From the NCBI GenBank assembly GCA_020747015.1, contig JAGTJM010000023.1, positions 1-64,000 on the forward strand: a stretch of DNA of 64,000 nt, given 5' to 3'. Shown here one piece after another: positions 57,674-64,000 of the stretch; positions within the stretch are counted from its first letter, which is position 1, and the number at the start of each line of letters is the position of its first letter. Made by a program: the position numbers and the translations under genes. This DNA is from Pyrenochaeta sp. MPI-SDFR-AT-0127 (taxonomy: Eukaryota; Ascomycota; Dothideomycetes; Pleosporales; Cucurbitariaceae). The notes below the pieces were generated by a model. That model saw only the letters and a list, made by a program, of their open reading frames with translations. It ran no database searches and was not told where the DNA came from.

Positions 57674-58702
57674 ATGGCATCACGGCGGGCTATTCTGCCC
57701 CTGCGCAGTCTGCTTAATCGGCAATGTGCCGGTGCAATCCGTCAGCAGCAAAGAGCATCAAGCAACTCGTCTACCCAAGCGATAGCCTACAAAGCTCTCC
57801 ACCGTCGCATCGCACCGCTCCCGACTGAAGACCGCCCTCCTGCGTGGTCTGCGCCAGCTGCCGTCAGCAGCATCCTCTACGAAACCCCCTCCCATCCCAA
57901 GCACCCCCAAACGCCATATCCTCAATTGCTTGGTGCAGAATGAGCCTGGTGTGCTGTCCCGTGTCTCTGGTATTTTGGCCGCCCGTGGCTTCAACATCGA
58001 CAGCTTGGTGGTCTGCAATACCGAGGTAGATGACCTCTCTCGGATGACCATTGTGCTTCAAGGGCAGGACGGAGTCGTGGAGCAAGCCCGCCGCCAGCTT
58101 GAGGATCTGGTTCCTGTATGGGCTGTGCTCGACTACACCCAGTCTCCTCTTGTTCAGCGCGAGCTGCTCCTGGCCAAGGTTTCGATCCTTGGCCCCGAGT
58201 ATTTTGAGGAACTGCTTGCCCACCATCGAGAGATGGCTCAGACGTCTGAAGAAGAGGCCTTCGACGCAGAGCAACTGTCAGAGGAAGAGCGCAACGCCGT
58301 TGCAGAGGAAGCTGCTCGCAATTCTTTGAGGAAAGACTACCACCCCACCAACCTCCCTATCAGTCAGGCTCTCCGACACAAGCATGAGCATTTGCGGGCC
58401 ATTACCTTTATGACCCACCAATTTGGCGGAAAGGTGTTGGACATCAGCACGAATAACTGTATTGTCGAGGTTTCTGCAAAGTCAAACAGAATTGACTCGT
58501 TCATGAAGCTCATTGCTCCATTTGGTATCCTGGAGTCTGCCAGGACTGGTCAGTATTCTCGTCAGCAGACCATACCAGCCCACATGCTAACAGTTCGCTA
58601 GGTTTGATGGCTCTGCCTCGTTCCCCACTACACGGAACTGCTGAGGTGGAGGAGATGGAGGCACAGGACGTTGTCGACAACAGCTTGCTTCCTCCAGGTT
58701 GA
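57674..58702 (+). CDS. ilv6: Acetolactate synthase regulatory (small) subunit ILV6, frame interrupted
   Basis: ILV6 is the mitochondrial regulatory subunit that stimulates acetolactate synthase (Ilv2) and confers valine feedback in branched-chain amino-acid synthesis. The start ATG at 57674 opens an Arg-rich presequence (M-A-S-R-R-A-I-L-P-L-R-S-L-L-N-R). The first frame reads to about 57890; the conserved body continues one frame over with R-H-I-L-N-C-L-V-Q-N-E-P-G-V-L-S-R-V-S-G-I-L (ACT domain), VVCNTEVDDLSRMTIVL, L-E-D-L-V-P-V-W-A-V-L-D-Y and ITFMTHQFGGKVLDIS. An intron at 58549-58601 (GTCAGT...GCTAAC...CTAG) leads to the tail M-A-L-P-R-S-P-L-H-G. Removing one C from the CCC at 57891-57893 restores family-like sequence across the gap; no GT-AG pair can. 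The gene is essential for valine and isoleucine, so an assembly insertion is the likeliest cause. Confidence 0.88.
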
Positions 58703-60740
58703 GCAATGTGAAGGGCGGTTCTATGTGCAGGCGTCTTGAGCTTTGAGTGTATAAAACTGGCGTTCTCCGCGGGCGACTTTGCATTCCTGGATCAGAATGC
58801 TCCACTCGTGTTAAACCAGCGAGTTAATGCAATGAGTCGATTCTTGTGTGCGCGTGCTGAGTGATTCTGTGTTTGCGTGGCATCCTTGCCCTCTTCGAAT
58901 GTGGCCGGCGACTAGTAGACTAAGATCTGAATACCAAACGGGCCTACAACCGCCCTGGACCTCATGCAGCCTCAAGCCACCCGTCCATCTGAGCTAAAAC
59001 GGGTGAGAGATACCCTAAAAGAGGGAACCGTGGCGGGTCGAATGCTCGTCATTGCAGCTAGTCTGGCTGCGGCAGGTGAGCACGCGACCCTAGCCTGCAT
59101 ACAACCTCTCATGTGTGCGTTGCCAAGGGAGCATGCAGCGAAGATCGCATGGCCCATTATGCGTAATGCTCCTTTGACAAGCTTGTCCAGCAGGGGTTGC
59201 AGAGTTGCTTCCTATTGGGAAGCGATTTGCCCCTCTGGAGTTGAAAATGTGCGGCATGTACCATTTTGATAAAGTGTGTGTAGCCCTTCTCGGGGGAAAC
59301 TTCGAAAGTTGCACAGCTTAGCCAATCATGATAAATGCACCCACAGTGTTCTTCAGGTAGACATTGGAACATGAACATGCACGTTGTTTCCCTCACCCAA
59401 ACCCCATGACGGTCGCCCTCTTGAGTCGAGAGACTAGGTGTTTGAGCTTGGCGCGGCTCCACAGCCTTGCTGGCCATGGCTTGTTTTCGATCCACTCTGG
59501 GGACCCTGCCTGTGTAGAATTGTGGACTTGCTCGAGACGGGAGCGCTGAGCGTCTGTTTAGGCGGAATGGAAACCATGCTCCAAACCGTTTTCCGCACAC
59601 TTTAGCCCACGTTAGCCAATGGGAAGCGTTGCAGATGGTTCGATTGCGACACTGGTGAGCTGCAGTGCGTGCCTCAATTGGTAAGGTACTATCTTGTCGA
59701 CATGCATGTAAGGACATGTAATTGGGCTCCTCACGAGCCTACTCCGAGGCGAACGGAGAAACGCTGTGTGGGATTACATACATGATAGGAAGCAGAATGT
59801 CGCAACTCTTCTGAGGGGCACATGGTAGCCAAGATGAGAAGCATTGGCATGGAGAAGGGTGCATCGGGCCAATTGTTGAGTGATTAGCGGCCATGTTTCA
59901 ATCCTCGACATATTGTTGAAGTGGAGCAAGCAGGCGGTCGAGCTGTCTGGCCATTCCCAGTGGCTGCTTGGGCTTGCTAAGCTTCTGAAAATGTGTGGCG
60001 TTTGCACGTGTGAAGAAGTTTTCCCAGTGCTGCAACCGATGTGGGGTGTTTTGCTGCCGCAACATCATGTCGATGCTCTCCGAGGGCGCCGTGGACAGGC
60101 GTGACTGTTATCTCTCCAGCAAAGCCATATTCTGGTGATTGGGTTGTGGCACTGGTGAAGGCAGCGCCTTCGGGCCGGCTATCTTGCTCTGCATCCTTGC
60201 ACGTGCCTTGGCGAGGATCCGCGGAAACAGGAATCACGTAGCGTGAACTTGGTCGTGCCGCTGCAGCATGGGGGACCGTTGCAATGCGCCGATGGCTGGT
60301 CGATGTCATATCCCCAATCTTCCTGCTCGTCACATCGACAACCCCATACAAGCGCTTACCGCCCCTCCGCTCATTCTACCCATCGCTCGCCTTCATGTAA
60401 ATACTTCCCTCCCCGTGCATCCGCAACATTGCGTCACTCGTACAACGTCTTGGCCCAACAGCGGTCTCCCTCGGCTTCGCTTTACTCTTATCGCGCTCCA
60501 GTCGCAAAAACACGGTACGAACTCCGCCACCTGCAAAATATTTGGCTATTATCCGTATCCATCAGCTCATGCGTTCTTGTCGCTCGCAATGCTTGGACTG
60601 ATCAGGCGACTTATTCCGCCATGCATCCGTTTCTGACCGTTGCACAGGTCGCTCGCTTTTCCGCATGCGACGAAGCACAGCCAAATACATAATCCGCCCA
60701 ATTGAACCGTCAATCGCTATTCTACACTCAAACCGCTGGC
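58703..60740. other. Gene-free spacer upstream of the Vtc5-like gene
   Basis: About 2 kb, no gene supported; frames at 59157-59717 and 60243-60692 have no motifs. Two CACGTG hexamers (60005-60010 and 60200-60205) lie 540-740 bp upstream of the Vtc5-like start. CACGTG is the core of the Pho4/NUC-1 site, but the hexamer is also common elsewhere in the window. Confidence 0.5.
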
Positions 60741-63639
60741 ATGAAATACGGTGACACCCTTCGTCAAAGGTCAATTCCAGAATGGGGCCATTGTGAGTAC
60801 CCACTGCCCGCTTCGCAGCTCAGAGGAGCCTGGCCTAACTCTTGTGCGACCCAGACAACATCGACTACGACTTCCTCAAAGACCAAATCAAGCACCAAAC
60901 CACGCCGGGCACCAACAAGGCCGTTTCCATACCCGGACAGGGCGAGAGTTCAGAACGAGGCTTCAGAGACGAATTCCTGCAGATTCTCCAGGCGCAACAT
61001 GATCGCATCAACCTGTTTGTACGAAGCAAGAGCGGCGAGATTGAGCGACGGCTGGACCACATCGGCAGGAGTTTAGAACAGCTGCGGACGAAACGCCCTT
61101 CCGGCCAACAAGGTGCGCGACTTCCGGCCAGAACAGTTGAGAGATATGCAAAAATCGACGCCGACGTCACAAGGTATGCGATCGGATGCTCTGGATCATC
61201 GAATGCGCTTCGACAGCTAACACGCCACAGAACCGGAGAGGAAATTCGTTCACTTTCGCGATTCCAAGTAGCTCAGCGTACAGGCTTCACCAAAATCTTG
61301 AAGAAATACAAGCGATGGACAAAGGACAAAGAGCTTAGTGGTATCTTTAAGGAAGAAATCAGTAGTCATCCAGACAGTCTTTTTCAACTCGATCTTGGCT
61401 ATCTACTCGATCAATACATCGACGTTCTCGGCGCCTTGCGCTCTGTCTTCGACGCAGATGGCACCTCAACGGCCCAGACTGAGAATGCTAATGTTCAATC
61501 AGCCGCTGCCCGGGTCTCTAGAGCCATCAACAAGGGCGATGAGTTAGATTTTGATTTGGTATTGGCAACAACTCCATTGGGCTTGAATGGAAACAAGGCA
61601 ACATACTGGGTACATTCTGATCATATTGTTGAGGTACAGGTCTTGTTACTCCAGCAAATGCAACTCTATGGAGGTAGTGCTCGAGCTTCGACACGAGATG
61701 GATCCACCCAAGCGACACCTGGACGCCGCCAGTCTTCGGCGACAAACATTGACAGATACTTTGGCAACGAGGATGACGTTGGTCTTGTTGTCTTAGACCA
61801 CGCAGAAGCGTTTGCAATTAGACAAAATGCAAGCACGATAGGCTCGAGCGAGGAAGCCCAAGGAAACATTGGAACCAAAGCTGCAGGCAATATACGCTGG
61901 GTTTCCTCAGGAAAGGCAGCTGTCGTTATAAGCGGTGGAGCCGATCTACAAGGGCAGTCCTCAGCCGATGTCAAGACGGCAAGACTTGAACGCAAAGCCT
62001 TACAGGCGTTTCTAGATCCTTCTTCAGACCCAAGTGTTTCTAAGCGCTCCAAGAGCCGAACTAAACAACTGAATGGGTTTGCTAAGGATGATCCTTCGGC
62101 TGTTCGACAATGGCTAACAGAAAATCAATCTTCAAAACCCATCGCCGGTGTCGCTTCAAAACGTACTAGATTCAATGGCCTCCACAACAACTCTGTTGGA
62201 GGTGTTTGGGCGACTTTGGACAGGGATGTGTATATGAAGGCTTCCTTACACGAAGACCTTGAGCATGATGATTGGGCTTCTGCAGCTCGGTCAGGATCAA
62301 CAAAGTTTCCGCATGCTATTCTAGAGGTCCGGCGGGAGGGTATCCAAGCGACCTCGCTCATTCAGACTCTGGACAAGAGCCACCTGGTATGTGCCTCGGT
62401 TCCTTGTCTTTGTGCTTTTATCTAATAATGGCTTCAGGTCGAACGTGTTCGTGGGTTCTCGCTTGAGGCACACGCAGTGTGGATATGCTGCAAGCCTAGC
62501 GCTATGTCTCAACCTTTGTGGGTAAGTGTTTTGAAGCATTTCACTCGCTACTACACTCCAATCTTTACGAGCATTACCTGTCAGACAGAAATATGAAACC
62601 CCCTCTTTCCCTCTTCGTGGCCTTGTCAACGCGGCAACACAGCTAACCTCTACAGATTCCTCTCTTAGATAAAGATATTCGAAAACTACCAGAACTGGTG
62701 AGGCGTCGAAGTCGCAAAGAAAGAGGTAGTACCACCGACACACGATCACAAGGCTCGCCTCCACACACATCAACGTCTAATACCTCTTATGATGGGCAGT
62801 CGAGTCCTCTTGCCTCTCGTGCCGGCGAATCTTCTGCAACATCAGCCCAGGAATTTGTGGACCCGCCACCACTACAAGCTTTTAGAAAGAAACACCGGAA
62901 GCCTTATTCTGATTATCCTCCACCGACCATTGGTGAGGATTTGGAGCCAGACGCGCCACGGTACTGGAACGAGTACGACAATCCTGAAGAGGAAGAGGCT
63001 GGATACTACATTTATGTTGACCCTGATGCGCCAATCAAGTTTCCAGGACAGGAGCTGATAGAGGCATGGACGAAGACGACGATGAAACTATTTGGTATGC
63101 GGGATAAGGCTGATGTGGCATCCCTTTCTGCATCAGATGACGGAACTACGGACGATGAAGATACGGCGGACGAATCGCCCGTAGTACGTACCGCAAATTA
63201 CGGTACCATCTCCTCTTCTCACCAGCCCCGCCCGCATGAGAGCTACTTCAACAACCTCTTCCACTCCATCGTCGATCCCCGTCGTGATTCGGAGGCCCTG
63301 CATGTCCGGAGATCACTTCTCGGAGAACTAGAAACGCGCCAACATAAGACGGAAATGACAAAGATGCGGTTTTACTTTACCTGTCTAGCGACTGCCTTGG
63401 TAATAGATATCATCCTAGGCATTATGACGGTGACAAGTCGTAAGAAAGAGAGGGGTGCCGTGGATGCTGCTGTGCTGTTTGGAACAATTGCTACGCTGTT
63501 GTTATGCATTGTTGCGGTGCTTAGTATGAAGACACGAAGGGAGAGGCTGGGCTGGGTACATCAAGGTACTGTCCTGAGCATTGCAGCAAGTGTCGTGGCC
63601 TTGGATATTTTGCTTCTGCTGTGGGTACTACGTATATGA
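60741..63639 (+). CDS. Vtc5-like SPX-DUF202 protein (vacuolar transporter chaperone complex)
   Basis: Exons 60741-60792, 60855-61173, 61231-62386, 62438-62521 and 62656-63639 give 864 residues. The SPX domain (about 1-190) opens with MKYGDTLRQRSIPEWG and joins through the first intron to G-H-Y-N-I-D-Y-D; it contains the helical FVRSKSGEIERRLDHI and ILKKYKRWTKD, where inositol pyrophosphates bind. A VTC-like middle region (about 190-560), an acidic low-complexity linker and three C-terminal membrane spans (DUF202) follow: YFTCLATALVIDIILGIM, AAVLFGTIATLLLCIVAVL and LSIAASVVALDILLLLWVL. This is the Vtc5 layout, the subunit that boosts polyphosphate synthesis by the vacuolar VTC complex. Catalytic residues of the Vtc4 polymerase are not recognised. 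Intron 2 (57 nt) is in frame and could be retained; the GCTAAC branch favours splicing. Confidence 0.87.
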
Positions 63640-64000
63640 GATCGACAAGTCGGAATGGGCTTCTTCTTGCTTTTACTGGATATGGAGGGGGCATGGCGTC
63701 GAGGTTTTAGGATTTCCACCGCGCTATGTTGCCGGCTGCCGCAACAGGTGATCGCAGTAAGTTGTAAGAACACTTTTGGTATCATTAGCGCAGCTTGAGC
63801 CTGCTTCTAACGTTGGGAATGACGTAATACGCAGTCAAAATGAATTATCAATAAACAATGCAAAAACAGTTCAAACCTAACAGACCCTTGTTTCGTTCGT
63901 TTCGTTTGCGTCGCTCGTTTTACTCATTGCAGACTTGGATCCTAAGAGCGTTGGCTTGCGTACAGAACCTCGAAGAACCCGCGCGGAGGCGACCTTACAA
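63640..64000. other. 3' region at right edge of window
   Basis: No complete gene. A gene on the minus strand could end near the edge, but only about 60 bases of open frame are visible, too little to call. Confidence 0.4.

Noticed and set aside
59157..59717. 186-codon minus-strand frame
   Set aside because: Cys- and His-rich, no motif, no neighbouring exons.
1..64000. CRISPR arrays, insertion sequences, bacterial-style operons or transposase genes
   Set aside because: None seen; the intron-containing genes and their families place the sequence in a fungal nuclear genome.

Overview
The window is a piece of a nuclear chromosome from a filamentous ascomycete (Pezizomycotina). A Dothideomycete is my best guess, but nothing here fixes the class. 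The evidence is numerous short spliceosomal introns (mostly 45-60 nt, GTRNGT donors, CTAAC/CTGAC branch sites, YAG acceptors), genes on both strands with no operons, long gene-free spacers, and fungal marker genes: FlbA-type RGS protein, MICOS Mic12, Vtc5-type SPX protein, Aco2-type aconitase and GPI-anchored wall proteins.

Layout. 83-2450: a small SET-domain protein (-) and TRAPPC13 (+) diverge from a 167-bp promoter. 4882-8489: a DENN/C1 trafficking protein (+). 9401-9999: a small GPI-anchored Cys protein (+). 12886-13704: an unrecognised protein (+) with a small domain seen again at 28842-30524. 15521-18526: an aldo/keto reductase (+) converging on the checkpoint kinase Chk1 (-). 21486-23829: FlbA-like RGS regulator (-), with about 5 kb of gene-free DNA on its 5' side. 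28842-30524: a two-copy relative of the 12.9-kb protein (-). 31858-34705: phosphopantothenoylcysteine decarboxylase (+, interrupted reading frame) and an Aurora-type kinase (+). 36298-38593: a secreted S41-like peptidase (+). 40745-45090: Mic12 (+) and a 1195-residue unknown protein (+). 45200-48481: an SDR (-) and a succinate-semialdehyde dehydrogenase (+) diverge. 48846-50446: an NCBP3-like cap-binding protein (+). 51825-54802: mitochondrial aconitase Aco2 (-). 55412-58702: a KH-domain splicing-type protein (-) and the acetolactate synthase regulatory subunit ILV6 (+, interrupted frame) diverge. 60741-63639: a Vtc5-like polyphosphate polymerase subunit (+).

The genes are mostly unrelated housekeeping functions: trafficking, cell cycle and checkpoint, G-protein signalling, mitochondrial architecture, CoA, branched-chain and lysine biosynthesis, RNA processing, polyphosphate. 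I see no secondary-metabolite cluster, transposon ORF, CRISPR array or mobile system. Gene models were built by hand from splice signals and reading-frame continuity, so exon edges are inference unless a family motif runs across the junction. The most unusual items are a small unnamed domain shared by two proteins (tandem in one), single-base frame breaks in two conserved metabolic genes, an 11-nt micro-exon carrying an Fe-S cysteine in aconitase, and a tRNA-like element with a 9-bp inverted repeat near 33.1 kb.
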